Positions 8,981-19,500 of a stretch of 64,000 nucleotides of DNA are shown here, piece after piece. The notes beneath the pieces were generated by a model. The model was not told where the DNA came from and did not search any database. It was given only the letters and a program-made list of their open reading frames with translations. Location: contig NZ_UEGO01000031.1 of assembly GCF_900465345.1 (NCBI RefSeq), positions 186,001 to 250,000 of the forward strand, given 5' to 3'. A program made the position numbers and the translations under genes. The DNA comes from Asaia bogorensis (lineage in GTDB: Bacteria > Pseudomonadota > Alphaproteobacteria > Acetobacterales > Acetobacteraceae). How positions within the stretch are numbered: the stretch's first letter is position 1; every line of letters starts with the position of its first letter.

Positions 8981-11900
8981 CGTGGGGCAATGACAATCCG
9001 GCTCGAAGCACTGCGCGCCATTACTGACGGGCTGAAACGGTCCTTCACCATTGTTTCAGGGCGCAGAAACTGCCCCGGCGCCACGGCGCGCACGATATAG
9101 GCCAGACGAAAGGCATTCGAAGCCAGCAGATTGGCATCGCTCGGGCGATAGGATCCGCCAGCGATATCGAAAGCGACCGTCAGACGATCATCCCTGATCG
9201 CGACATGATGCGGCACGGTGAGTTCACCCAACGAGGCAAACATGGAGCCACCCGATTGAGAAGCCTCGCGCCCGTCGTCATCGTCGGTTCCCTCATCACC
9301 GTCCCGGTCACGACCCATGCCATGCCCGTGTGCCTGCACAAGGCTCTCGATTTCCCAGCCTGCCGGAAGCAGATCGGTCAGAAGACAGTGATGCGCGTTC
9401 CGGTCCTGCGCCTCACCCTGCACCAGCACGATGAACCGGTCATTCTGGTGCCCCTGGCCAGGATCGTACGGGTCGCCGCTCATGGTCAGCATGGACACAC
9501 GAAGCGTCATTCCCGCGTTGACTGGGTCCGGCGCCTCTCGCGGGGTGCCCGTCACGGTTTCGGTCAGCCAGAGTGGGGTCGTGCCGGTATTGGTCAGGCG
9601 ATAACCCTGCAGTGCCGATGGTTCGGGCGCGAGGGCAACAGGCATGGCGATGGGGCGGGGCATCTCCTTGCCGTTGACGGCAATCCCGCGCGCCGGGTCG
9701 GGGCGTTCCATGGCGCGGGCCGCCTCGAGCATTGCTGTTGTGGTCTCGGCAGGCAGTGACGAGAGCGAGACGTCGAGCTGGCCGAAGCGATCGGTCAGTT
9801 TCTGCGCAAGCCCCTTGTTGCCACTCTCTGCCGCCAGCGGCACGAGACCGCCGAGATCACGCAGATAGATCCAGTAGAACGGATCGGAAGCCGCCGGACG
9901 ACCCGAGCGGACCGGGCCAAGGGCATCGACCGCCATCCCGAACAGCGTGTTGCTCATGCCACGCTCATTCCCCAGCGAGAGCCCACCGGCGAGATGTCCA
10001 AGCGCCAGCGCATCGGCGAAAGCCGCGTTGGCTGCCGTATCACCCCAATAGATGCGCGATACGCCATTGCTTGTCCGTGCCGTCGTACGGTCACCCAGCG
10101 CACGCAGGGCCCCGATATCCAGCCTTCCCGCCCGGGCGAGGACATAGAGCGCATAAGCGCGTGTCTCAGGCGTGACCGCGCCTTCGCTATTGCGTTCATC
10201 CCGGCTCGCATCCCCGGGGCTCTGGGCCTGGGAGGTCTCCAGCCAGTCCAGCGCACGATCGAGCGCAGGCGCAGGCACCCCGTATCCAGCCTCTTTGGCA
10301 TGGACGAGAAAATCGACCACATAAAGCTGCTCCCAGGGGAACAAGCGGCCGTCATTCAGTCGCCATGAGCCAAAACGCCCACCGGCATCCTCGCGATCAA
10401 CGAGCATGGCAATGGCACTGTTGATCCGTTTATCCGCCCCTTCGGGTACGGTCAGCCGTGCCAGTTCATCATGCCCCTTGAAGGCCAGAAGCCCGCGTGC
10501 CGAGGCTGCAAGCGATACGCTGTCAGTCCCATATCCGGCCTCGAGCGTCTGAAGCAGGCCGATCGTGTCAATCCCGTGCACCCCGGAATAGCCCAGCGTC
10601 ACGTGCGAGCTGCCGGGCTCGAACGGTGCCAGCAGATCGGCCGAAGCCTCGTAGCTTTCACCGGGTGCCTGCGGCTTGACCACCGAGCGGGTGAAGGGCA
10701 GATGGCCCGGCCTGACCTGAAGATCCCAGCCTCGTGTCAGCACCGGCCGACCGGCCTTGTCCTGCACCCTGATCGTCATATGGGCGATGCCCGAGTCACC
10801 GGCCTGCAAACCGGCACGAAACGACTGGCGTCCGCCCTTGGCGAGATTGGCTTCGAAATGCCCGGCCCCCGTAATGCGGATCGGCCCTGTGGCGCTCAGG
10901 GTTGCCGTATAACGTCCAGCCTCGCCTTCGGTATTGACGATCGAGACCAGACTGTCGGTCACGTCACCCGGCGCCAGGAAACGCGGCAGGGTAAGATCGG
11001 CAAAGACCGGGTCACGAACGAGCACGTCGGATTCCGCAGTGCCCAGGGCGTCGTCCGACCAGGCCGTGACCATCAGATGCAACGTGCCCTCGAAATCGGG
11101 AATATCCAGCGGTATGACCGCATGACCCGAATCATCCGTGGTAATTACGCCCGAGAACAGCGAGACGATACGGGTGGACGTGACAGAAAGCCCGCCCCCG
11201 CCATCGCCGCCCTCATCACCACCTTCGCGAATCTCGCCGCCCTGTCCGACCGGAGTCATGAGATGCGCGTAGCTGTCGCGTATATCGAGCGCGAAGGCGC
11301 GGCGCCCATAAACCAGATCGAACGCATCTGGCAGCTTCCACTGCGTCAAGGCGAGAATACCCTGGTCCACCGCCGAGACCACCAGATGAACCTTCTTACC
11401 CCCCGTGATGGTCAGGGGAAGCACTGCGTGACCCTGCGGCCTCAGCACAGCCGGTGCATCGAGTGCAATTTTGAGGTGATGCGCCGACTGGTCCAGACCG
11501 ATATAGCCAAGCCCCACCGCCCGTGACGGCTCATGCGGACGCGCAGGCGTATCGAGCGGTCGATAGGCTGTAACGAGCACATAGGCGCCACCGGGCCAGC
11601 CCGCTTCCGCTTTCACCGGGATATCCAGTCCGCCTTTGGGCAGGGTGACCGTTTTCGTGCTCTCGACCTTGTCTGTCGCGATCACAATCTGTGCTTCGCC
11701 TGCAAAGGGCGCCTGCACATGCACAATGGTTTCACCACCCACCGGCAGGATCTTGTCGCGCACGGTCAGGCTCAGGCGATCAGGCGCATTGGGTTTTTCG
11801 GTGGAATCCGACCACCAGCCTGTCACGAAGCGGGATGAACTTGCTGCGTTGCTTTGCGGGTCACTCAGGATGACGCGATAGCGTCCGCCATCCAGTTCGG

Positions 11901-14028
11901 TCGCGAAATGCGCCCGCCCCGAGGTATCTGTTGTCAGCGTGCCATTCTGGAGCGGCTCATCAATGACATGACGAATGAAGTGCCAACCTTGGCTGTTCCT
12001 GATCCAGTCATAGGTCTCGTTTTCACGCACGATTGTCCATTTGAGGACGTGATTGGCCAATGGCTTGTTGTCGGGATTGAGCGCGATCACATCAACGGGG
12101 ACTGAGCGGGTCTCCAGTTCCCCCCCGCTTGCAGGTGGGGTGACACGCACGCCGATCAGCGGCCTGTCGCGACGGATAGGCAGCGTCAGGATCTTGCTGA
12201 CACTGCGCCCGGCAGGATCGAACAGGCTGAGGCGGATTTCTGCCTTGAGCGGCAGTGTGAGCCCATTCGGGATTTCGGGCAGGACGCTCAGCGCGGCGTG
12301 GCCTGAAGCATCCGTGTCGGGTACTGCAAGGCTCTGCTGGTCAGGGCTGAAATTCTGGGTCTGCAACCCGAACACGAAGCCTTTCGCCTCTGCGACGGGG
12401 GTCTCATCACGCATGACACGCAGGACGCCCTCCCCCCTCAGATGCGCAGCCGGGGCGCCGTAGAGATAGCGCCCTTCAACCGCGATGCCGAGCTTCTGCC
12501 CCTCGGTAATGAAAGGGCTGGCCGGGGTGGCATCGACCGCGATGGTCTGGGGGACGAAATCCTGCACCAGAACCGAGGCGCGTCCCACGGGCGGTGACGT
12601 GGGATCGACATAGGCCTCAAGCGTCCAGTTTCCTGCTGCGGCTGCGGCCGAGAGGGCGAGGCTGGTGACAAGGCCACCAGAGGCTTGTGGTTTCAGGTGA
12701 AGGGTCTGCGCCTTCACGCCATCGGGTCGACGCAGGACGAGGTCGAGCGGCAGATCCGGCAGCGCACGACCCTGCGCATCGCGCAGGATCAGGGTCGTAT
12801 TGATGGTCTCGCCGGGACGGTAGATTCCGCGATCAGTCGCGATCACCGCCTGTTGCGGCCCCGGTGCCTTATGCCCTTCAGCCCCGCGGTCGGAAAAATC
12901 GAACCACGCCTGTGTGAGGGAGGACGTCGCGTAATCTCCGGACGGGCTCATGGCGATGAGCGAGACCGGCTGATCCGCCCCCTTGCCCTTTATCAGCCCA
13001 ACCGGAAATGCAACCCCGCCCGTTGCATCGCTGACCGCCTGACCAAGGTCATCCCCCCCTTGGGACACGAGCCGTATCGAGACACCCTTCATGGGCAGAG
13101 CCGTCGATAGCGCTCTGGCGAAGACATGCAGGCCGTCCGCACCACGCATGGTGGTGAGCGCCATGTCACTCACATTCACCCAATGAGCGGCGATAGGGAG
13201 GCTCTCAGTCTCATCATAGCTGTCACTGGTACGCGGCGGGGTGTGAGGCGCAGCGATACGGCTATCGCTCTTGGGTGTGCGCGCGGTTTCAGCCGTGACG
13301 AGGTAAAGCCCGGGCTTCTTGCCCGCAATCACACGCGCAATTGGAAAGGCAGTGACGGTCGTGGCATTGCGCGTGCCCGGCGTATCCATCGTCCCGGTCC
13401 AGATCTGGCTCAAACGTTTTTCGCGCAGATTGTTGAACTCATAGCCTTCGAGCGAGGTGACGCCCGTATCGACGCGAGGATAACTCTCATCGCTGGTCAT
13501 GCTCTGCGTCGCTGTAGGCGACAAACGCCATACGCTCACACGCACACGCTCGATATTGACGGTTCGCACATCAAGGCCGGCCACGCTGTGACGGGGCAGG
13601 ATAAAGCCCTCACCTGCAAGACTGAGGCTTGGTGTCCGGTCACCTGTCGCCATGCTGACCACCACCGGATCAGCCAGCACATTGCCGCGCGCATCATGCA
13701 TGCCGCTGGTGAGCGTAACGTTATATCGGGTGGCCCAGGCCAGACCACCAAGGCACAGATCGCGGTTGCGCAGCGAGATTTCAGGCCTCAGGCTGGGCGT
13801 GATCTGCACATGATCGGCATAATGTGGGCCTGCCCGGCTATCGAGCGGCGCAGCAAAGCGCAGACAGAACTCCGGGCTTTTACCCCCGGTATTGAGCAGA
13901 CTGCGCTGAAACTGCATGGGCGCGGCAAACGCGGCCCCCGTGGCCAGAACGCTGATGAGCACCGAACCGAGAAGCGGCGCGCAAAGCACTGCGACCCTTG
14001 CAGGGATACCGGGAAATTTCCGCGTCAT
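8977..14028 (-). CDS. Bacterial alpha-2-macroglobulin (YfhM/MagD family), thioester motif absent
   Basis: A 1683-residue secreted protein, close to the roughly 1650 residues of E. coli YfhM. A Sec signal peptide (about residues 10-36, ending AAFAA) has no lipobox at the cleavage site, unlike E. coli YfhM. Then come multiple MG domains, the A2M domain with VSAVDQGILALTQWKLPDAF, a complement-like TED helical domain and a receptor-like C-terminal region. At the place of the CxEQ thioester the sequence reads GYGTDSV, with Thr1168 where the reactive Cys should be. It presumably works as a periplasmic protease inhibitor by non-covalent trapping, as proposed for thioester-less bacterial homologues. 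An acidic stretch (DRDGDEGTDDDDGRE) lies near the C-terminus. The gene is coupled to pbpC. Confidence 0.92.
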   Translation of the reverse strand: MTRKFPGIPARVAVLCAPLLGSVLISVLATGAAFAAPMQFQRSLLNTGGKSPEFCLRFAAPLDSRAGPHYADHVQITPSLRPEISLRNRDLCLGGLAWATRYNVTLTSGMHDARGNVLADPVVVSMATGDRTPSLSLAGEGFILPRHSVAGLDVRTVNIERVRVSVWRLSPTATQSMTSDESYPRVDTGVTSLEGYEFNNLREKRLSQIWTGTMDTPGTRNATTVTAFPIARVIAGKKPGLYLVTAETARTPKSDSRIAAPHTPPRTSDSYDETESLPIAAHWVNVSDMALTTMRGADGLHVFARALSTALPMKGVSIRLVSQGGDDLGQAVSDATGGVAFPVGLIKGKGADQPVSLIAMSPSGDYATSSLTQAWFDFSDRGAEGHKAPGPQQAVIATDRGIYRPGETINTTLILRDAQGRALPDLPLDLVLRRPDGVKAQTLHLKPQASGGLVTSLALSAAAAAGNWTLEAYVDPTSPPVGRASVLVQDFVPQTIAVDATPASPFITEGQKLGIAVEGRYLYGAPAAHLRGEGVLRVMRDETPVAEAKGFVFGLQTQNFSPDQQSLAVPDTDASGHAALSVLPEIPNGLTLPLKAEIRLSLFDPAGRSVSKILTLPIRRDRPLIGVRVTPPASGGELETRSVPVDVIALNPDNKPLANHVLKWTIVRENETYDWIRNSQGWHFIRHVIDEPLQNGTLTTDTSGRAHFATELDGGRYRVILSDPQSNAASSSRFVTGWWSDSTEKPNAPDRLSLTVRDKILPVGGETIVHVQAPFAGEAQIVIATDKVESTKTVTLPKGGLDIPVKAEAGWPGGAYVLVTAYRPLDTPARPHEPSRAVGLGYIGLDQSAHHLKIALDAPAVLRPQGHAVLPLTITGGKKVHLVVSAVDQGILALTQWKLPDAFDLVYGRRAFALDIRDSYAHLMTPVGQGGEIREGGDEGGDGGGGLSVTSTRIVSLFSGVITTDDSGHAVIPLDIPDFEGTLHLMVTAWSDDALGTAESDVLVRDPVFADLTLPRFLAPGDVTDSLVSIVNTEGEAGRYTATLSATGPIRITGAGHFEANLAKGGRQSFRAGLQAGDSGIAHMTIRVQDKAGRPVLTRGWDLQVRPGHLPFTRSVVKPQAPGESYEASADLLAPFEPGSSHVTLGYSGVHGIDTIGLLQTLEAGYGTDSVSLAASARGLLAFKGHDELARLTVPEGADKRINSAIAMLVDREDAGGRFGSWRLNDGRLFPWEQLYVVDFLVHAKEAGYGVPAPALDRALDWLETSQAQSPGDASRDERNSEGAVTPETRAYALYVLARAGRLDIGALRALGDRTTARTSNGVSRIYWGDTAANAAFADALALGHLAGGLSLGNERGMSNTLFGMAVDALGPVRSGRPAASDPFYWIYLRDLGGLVPLAAESGNKGLAQKLTDRFGQLDVSLSSLPAETTTAMLEAARAMERPDPARGIAVNGKEMPRPIAMPVALAPEPSALQGYRLTNTGTTPLWLTETVTGTPREAPDPVNAGMTLRVSMLTMSGDPYDPGQGHQNDRFIVLVQGEAQDRNAHHCLLTDLLPAGWEIESLVQAHGHGMGRDRDGDEGTDDDDGREASQSGGSMFASLGELTVPHHVAIRDDRLTVAFDIAGGSYRPSDANLLASNAFRLAYIVRAVAPGQFLRPETMVKDRFSPSVMARSASSRIVIAPR

Positions 14029-14121
14029 GGACCACGCCTCTTTGTCTGACCTTCGGCGTTTTTGATGAACCCGACAGGAAAGAAAGGCAAGTAACCAGTG
14101 CCTGCATTATTTGAAATCTGG

Positions 14122-14161
14122 CGATCGTCAGGCGCCACAGGCTAGCGAACACAGACGATCG
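14122..14161. repeat. Inverted repeat between the galactose and alpha-2-macroglobulin genes
   Basis: Perfect 8-bp arms CGATCGTC (14122-14129) and GACGATCG (14154-14161) flank a 24-bp centre in the 160-bp space between two minus-strand genes. No T-run follows, so it is not a canonical intrinsic terminator. It could be a weak terminator of the galactose operon or a site in the promoter of the alpha-2-macroglobulin gene. Confidence 0.35.
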
Positions 14162-14188
14162 GCCTATCTGACAAATTGTATTACATAT

Positions 14189-15118
14189 TTATTGAAAATC
14201 ATCTGGCCGGTGATGGCGTGTCCCATAGGCTAATGACTCTGTCACAATATCCAGCGGTCTCAGATCGAGAGCGCAGTCCTGCGCCGTAATCAGCGCCGCA
14301 AAGCTGTCATACACCCCGTCATATTCGCGGCTCTCGGCGAGAGGCATCATCTTCCCTCCCAGAGAAAGCCTCGCGCCCCCTTCCGACATAAGAAGCTGCA
14401 CCCCATCCGGCATCGTCCAGATAATTTCCCAGATCTCGTTTTCCCGCTCATGCCGCCAGTCGAAACTGGCCGATACGGGGCAACGGGTCCGCGCACCGAC
14501 AAGGGCGAGACGGGCCCGCGCCGGTGCCTGCTGCTGCGCAAAGAAATCGAGCGAGGCCTGCTCGAAAACGAGCGCCTCGGGGCTGACGGCACAGAGAATG
14601 GACAGGGCATTGATCCCTGCGTCGAAAACCCCCAGCGCGCCCGGACGCCAGAGCCAGTCCGCGCCGGGATGCCATTTATCGGCATTTTCCTTCCAGCTGA
14701 TCTCCACCCTGACCGGGTCATTCTCTTTCAGCAAAGCTGCAACATTCGGCACCGCCGCCGCATGAACCGAATGCCATGCTGCAAACAGAGTGAGTCCACG
14801 CTGACGCGCTTCGGCCAGCAGCGCCTGCGCCTGGCTGCGCGTCAGGGTCGGAGGCTTTTCGAGCAGCACATGCCACCCCGCCTCAAGCGCCTGCATGGCG
14901 AGATCATAACGCATGGAAGGCGGCGTGCAGATAGCGACGGCATCGATGTCGAGATGACTTTCGATCAAGGCCTCTATGGATGCAAATACCGGCACCTCCA
15001 TCGTGACCGGCACGGGTGATACCGCCGCCGCCAGATGATAGGCCGCACTCGCAGCAAGGGCGGGGAGATGCTGCTGACGCGCAATCTGCCCGACGCCGAT
15101 AACCGCAATCCTGATCAT
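14189..15118 (-). CDS. D-galactose 1-dehydrogenase, Gfo/Idh/MocA family
   Basis: A 309-residue oxidoreductase with an N-terminal Rossmann fold (GVGQIA at residues 8-13), the catalytic-lysine motif EKPP, and WHPGADWLWRPGALGVFDAG, which closely resembles NAD(P)-dependent D-galactose 1-dehydrogenase of Pseudomonas fluorescens. The family oxidises galactose or other aldoses at C1 to the lactone, the first step of a De Ley-Doudoroff-type pathway. I chose ATG 15118 because it overlaps the stop of the upstream sugar permease (ATGA) and places the dinucleotide motif at the N-terminus. The upstream permease supports a sugar substrate. L-arabinose or D-fucose are possible alternative substrates. The remaining pathway genes are not in the window. 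Confidence 0.82.
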   Translation of the reverse strand: MIRIAVIGVGQIARQQHLPALAASAAYHLAAAVSPVPVTMEVPVFASIEALIESHLDIDAVAICTPPSMRYDLAMQALEAGWHVLLEKPPTLTRSQAQALLAEARQRGLTLFAAWHSVHAAAVPNVAALLKENDPVRVEISWKENADKWHPGADWLWRPGALGVFDAGINALSILCAVSPEALVFEQASLDFFAQQQAPARARLALVGARTRCPVSASFDWRHERENEIWEIIWTMPDGVQLLMSEGGARLSLGGKMMPLAESREYDGVYDSFAALITAQDCALDLRPLDIVTESLAYGTRHHRPDDFQ

Positions 15119-16401
15119 GATATCGTCTCCCGGGTTACCGACGCATGGCGGCGCGGCACGGAACCCCAGCTGGCATAGAAAAGAAGATAGAGGTAACAGG
15201 CGAAGGGCAGGAGATAAGACAGGGATAGACCGATATGGTCTGCCAGCACGCCCTGGAATATCGCCGCTGCCCCACCGGCGATCGCCATGATAAGCCACCC
15301 TGCCCCCTGCTCTGTTTGTGGGCCGAGTTCCGCAACACCAAGCGAAAAGATCGTGGGGAACATGATGGAATGGCACAGCCCGGTCAGGAGCAAGGCCCAC
15401 ATGGCAAGCCCACCACTCGACGAGACCACCACCAGAACGAGCATGGCCCCGGCAAGGCTGGCGAGACCTAGCATCAGATGCGGGCTAACACGCCGCATGA
15501 GGGCCGCACCGACAAAACGCCCCACCATGGCCCCACCCCAGAAAAAGGCCACGTAATGCGCTGCCTGGGCATGGCTCATATCGCCAATCTGTTTTTGTGA
15601 GATGAAATTCACCAGTGTGCTGCCAATGCCAATCTCGCAGATCATGTAGAGGAATATGGCGGGCACGCCCCAGAACAGATTGCGATGACGCCACACACTG
15701 TGCTGCGTCCCGGAGGTTGCCACCTTGCGGCTGCCCGCATCGATGGACGGTAGTGGGAAACGCCAGACAACCAGCGCCATGGCCAGCAACACGAGGGCGA
15801 TCAGCCCGTAAGGCAATTGCACCATCTGGGCATCCTGGATGTGTTGCCCCGCCGTCTCGGCAAGCTGGCCGCCTGTCGAGTTCTCATGGCTGCGCCCGAA
15901 GATCAGGATGCCGCCAAACAGCGGCGCAAGCGTCGTGCCGAGCGAATTGAACGCCTGAACCATTGTCAGGCGGCTCGAAGCCGAGGCCTCATCACCAATC
16001 ACCACCACATACGGATTGGCTGCAACCTGAAGTAGCGTGATGGCCGCAGCCAGCAGGAACAGCGCGACTAGAAAAAACCCGTAGGAGAAAAACGCGCTGG
16101 CCGGGATGAAGAGCAGGCAGGACGCTGCCATGCCGACAAGCCCGAGAATGACCGCGTTCTTGTAGCCAAGGACCGAAACAAGACGCGAGGCAGGCAGGGA
16201 TATGACCAGATAGCCGAGATAGAAGCAGAACTGCACCAGAAGGGAGGCGGTGTAGTCGAGCGAGAAAGCAGCCTTCAGGTGGGGAACGAGAATGTCGTTG
16301 AGGACAGTCGCAAAGCCCCACATGAAAAAGACGCTTGATAACAGGGCCAGAGCGGCAACCGATGACGCCGCGCCCTTTGAAGTCGAGACTTGAGACGGCA
16401 T
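15115..16401 (-). CDS. Glucose/galactose (FucP/GluP-type) MFS sugar:H+ symporter
   Basis: The 428 residues form about 12 membrane helices. FFMWGFATVLNDILVPHLK in helix 1 and LLQVAANPYVVVIG around helix 4 are diagnostic of the FucP/GluP family, which imports fucose, glucose or galactose with protons. The ATG at 16401 is preceded by GAGG at 7 to 8 bases. The stop overlaps the start of the sugar dehydrogenase, so uptake and oxidation are encoded together. About 60 bp upstream of the start is a perfect palindrome (16460-16479) that probably controls the pair. Confidence 0.88.
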   Translation of the reverse strand: MPSQVSTSKGAASSVAALALLSSVFFMWGFATVLNDILVPHLKAAFSLDYTASLLVQFCFYLGYLVISLPASRLVSVLGYKNAVILGLVGMAASCLLFIPASAFFSYGFFLVALFLLAAAITLLQVAANPYVVVIGDEASASSRLTMVQAFNSLGTTLAPLFGGILIFGRSHENSTGGQLAETAGQHIQDAQMVQLPYGLIALVLLAMALVVWRFPLPSIDAGSRKVATSGTQHSVWRHRNLFWGVPAIFLYMICEIGIGSTLVNFISQKQIGDMSHAQAAHYVAFFWGGAMVGRFVGAALMRRVSPHLMLGLASLAGAMLVLVVVSSSGGLAMWALLLTGLCHSIMFPTIFSLGVAELGPQTEQGAGWLIMAIAGGAAAIFQGVLADHIGLSLSYLLPFACYLYLLFYASWGSVPRRHASVTRETIS

Positions 16402-16459
16402 GAATAACCCTCAAAGAAGAGACCCTGCGATCTACTGACCGAGGGAGAGGGCTAGACCC

Positions 16460-16479
16460 TACCGAATGACTTTTCGGTA
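16460..16479. promoter_or_regulatory. Perfect palindrome, probable operator of the sugar uptake operon
   Basis: TACCGAA-TGACTT-TTCGGTA is a 20-bp inverted repeat with perfect 7-bp arms, 59 bp ahead of the permease start. An AT-rich stretch (TATTTTATTA on the minus strand) immediately upstream could be the -10 region, which would place the palindrome over the transcription start, as expected for repressor control. No regulator gene is next to it. Confidence 0.45.
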
Positions 16480-16525
16480 ATAAAATAGATATTCAGAGGC
16501 AATATATGCCTGTTTGGCTATGAAT

Positions 16526-16565
16526 GGGCATTATGGGCGTCGCCTCAAGCGATCCCGTAATGCCC
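16526..16565 (-). terminator. Strong stem-loop after gltB (no U-run)
   Basis: Seven bases after the gltB stop, GGGCATTACGGG and CCCATAATGCCC form a long near-perfect stem, with an additional inner TCGC/GCGA pairing around the loop TTGAG. The stem is very stable, but the downstream sequence (ATTCATAG) lacks a run of T. It is therefore either a factor-assisted terminator or a 3'-end protecting structure. Confidence 0.5.
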
Positions 16566-16572
16566 TGTCCGC

Positions 16573-19500
16573 TCAGGCGGAAAGCGCCTCCTGCTTGCCC
16601 GGCAGTTCGTAGCCGATGATGCGGGCATAATCGCGCGGAACGACTTGCCAGAACTGCGACAGTACTCGATCCCAACGATGCAGAAGCTCGGCTGCATAGG
16701 CGCTGCCGGTCTCATCGGCATGACGCTGCACGAGCGAACGGAGGTTCTCTTCCCATACGCTGCCGGGCTCGATACGCGCCCAGAGAAGCGTATCCGGGTT
16801 CACGCGGCGCTCGAACATCTCTTCCTTGTCGAGAACGAAGGCCATGCCGCCCGTAAAGCCGGCACCGAAATTATCGCCGATATGGCCGAGGATCACGACT
16901 GTCCCGCCAGTCATGTACTCACAGCCATTAGAACCACAGCCCTCGACCACAGCTGTCGCACCCGAGTTACGCACAGCGAAGCGCTCGCCTGCCTGCCCGG
17001 CTGCGAAAAGCGACCCGGCAGTGGCACCGTAAAGCACGGTATTGCCAATGATTGCGTTGTCTTCCGACCGCCACGGTGCAGTGGGGGACGGACGAACGAC
17101 AATGGTGCCACCCGACAGGCCCTTGCCAACGTAGTCGTTCGCATCACCCACGACATCGAGCTTGAGACCCTGCACTGCGAAAGCACCCAGCGACTGACCT
17201 GCCGAGCCACGCAGGCGCAGGGTCAGATGCCCCTCAGGCAGGGTCTTCATGCCGAATTTGCGGGTGATCAGCGACGAAACACGCGTGCCGATGGCGCGAT
17301 GCGTGTTCTGCACCGTGTAGTGCAGATGCAGCTTCTCGCGATGATCGAACAGTGGTGTGGCATCGGCGATGACCTGAGCGTCGAGCGTCTCCGGCACCTC
17401 GTTGCGGCCCTCACGGGTACAATAACGTGCATCCGGCCCCGGATCGGCCTGAACCAGCAGTGAGTTCAGATCCAGATCGTCCAGATAATCCGCACCGCGC
17501 GAGACCTGACGCAGCAGATCGGTGCGGCCGATGATTTCCTCGACGCTCTTGAAGCCAAGCTCGGCCAGGATGTTGCGTACGTCCTCGGCAATGAAGGAGA
17601 ACAGATTGATCACCTTCTCGGGTGTGCCCTCGAACTTGGCGCGCAGCGCCTCATCCTGAACGCACACGCCCACCGGGCAGGTATTGGAATGGCACTGGCG
17701 CACCATGATGCAGCCCATGGCAACGAGCGCCGCTGTCCCGATGCCGAATTCCTCGGCACCCAGCATGGCGGCCATCACCACATCACGCCCGGTCTTGAGA
17801 CCGCCATCGGTACGCAGGGTCACGCGATGGCGCAGACGGTTGAGTGTCAGCACCTGATTGGCTTCGGTCAGCCCCATTTCCCAGGGCAGGCCCGCATATT
17901 TGATGGAGGATTGTGGGCTCGCCCCCGTGCCACCGCAATGGCCCGAGATCATGATCGCATCCGCCTTCGCCTTGGCCACGCCAGCAGCAATCGTGCCAAT
18001 GCCGGTACGGGCCACAAGCTTGACCGTGACAGTCGCCTCCGGGTTGATCTGCTTCAGGTCGTAGATGAGCTGAGCCAGATCCTCGATGGAATAGATGTCA
18101 TGATGCGGCGGCGGCGAAATGAGCGTCACGCCAGGTGTGGCATGGCGCAGCTTGCCGATGAGTTCCGTCACCTTGAAACCGGGCAGCTGCCCGCCCTCGC
18201 CCGGCTTGGCACCCTGAGCGACCTTGATCTCGATCTCGCTGCAATTATTCAGATATTCCGCCGTGACACCAAAGCGCCCCGAGGCCACCTGCTTGATTTT
18301 CGAGCTGGCATTGTCGCCATTCTCACGCGGCGTGAAGCGCGACGCGTCCTCACCACCCTCGCCTGAATCCGACTTCGCGCCGATACGGTTCATGGCGATT
18401 GCGAGCGTCTCATGCGCTTCCGGGCTCAGTGCGCCGAGCGAGATGCCCGGTGCCACGAGACGACGGCGGATGGAGGTGATGCTCTCGACATCTTCCACCG
18501 GGATCGGCTCGCGCACGCGGCGGAAATCGAGCAGATCGCGCAGAGCGGTCGGCGGCTGGCGACGCACGGCATCGGCGTAACGCTTGAACAGTGAGAAGCT
18601 GTCGGTCGAGACGGCCGTCTGGAGCATGTGAATGAGCTGGCCGCTGAAGGCGTGAACCTCGCCCTTGCGACGCAGCTTGTACAGACCGCCAATCGGCAGG
18701 GCGTCCACACCGCCCGCATAGGCCGTTTCATGCGCCTTGAGCGCATTGCGGGCCAGACCGGGCAGACCGATGCCCGAGATGCGCGACGGCATGCCGGGGA
18801 AGAACTCGGCCACGAGCGCGCGCGACAGGCCAATGGCCTCGAAATTATAACCACCGCGATAGGCCGAAACGATGGAAATGCCGGATTTCGACATGATCTT
18901 GAGTAGACCCTTGTCGAGCGCCTTGCGATAACGCTCCACTGCCTCGCGCAGGGTAAGATCGCCAAACAGGCCGCGCTGCAAGCGGTCGGCGATACATTCC
19001 TGAGCCAGATAGGGGTTCACCGTGGTTGCCCCAACACCCACCGTCACCGCCATGCCATGCACGTCCATTACATCGGAGGAACGGACATTGAGCGAGGTGA
19101 AGGTGCGCAGCGACTGACGCACGAGGTGGATATGTACGGCAGCGGTCGCGAGGATCATCGGGATCGCGACGCGCTCCTCGTTCTGCCCCTCATCGGAGAG
19201 GAAGAGATGGGTGCAGCCACCGCGCACATAATCCTCGGCCTCGTGACGGATGCGCGCGATGGCGTCGCGCAGCCCGGCCTCGCCATCGGCGGCGCGGAAG
19301 GTGCAATCGACCGTCGCACCATCCTTGCCACAGAAATTGCGCAGCGCCTCGAACTCACCCGTGGTGAGCACAGGGCTTGGCAATTGCAACAGGTCGCACT
19401 GCTCGGGCGACTGGTCGAGAATGTTGCCCAGATTGCCAAGGCGCGTGACGAGGCTCATCACGTTCATTTCGCGCAGGGAATCGATAGGCGGGTTCGTGAC

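Noticed and set aside
10471-11526. 351-codon plus-strand frame inside the alpha-2-macroglobulin gene
   Set aside because: It is the antisense shadow of a clear 1683-residue gene, and its translation is rich in R, Q and H without any domain.
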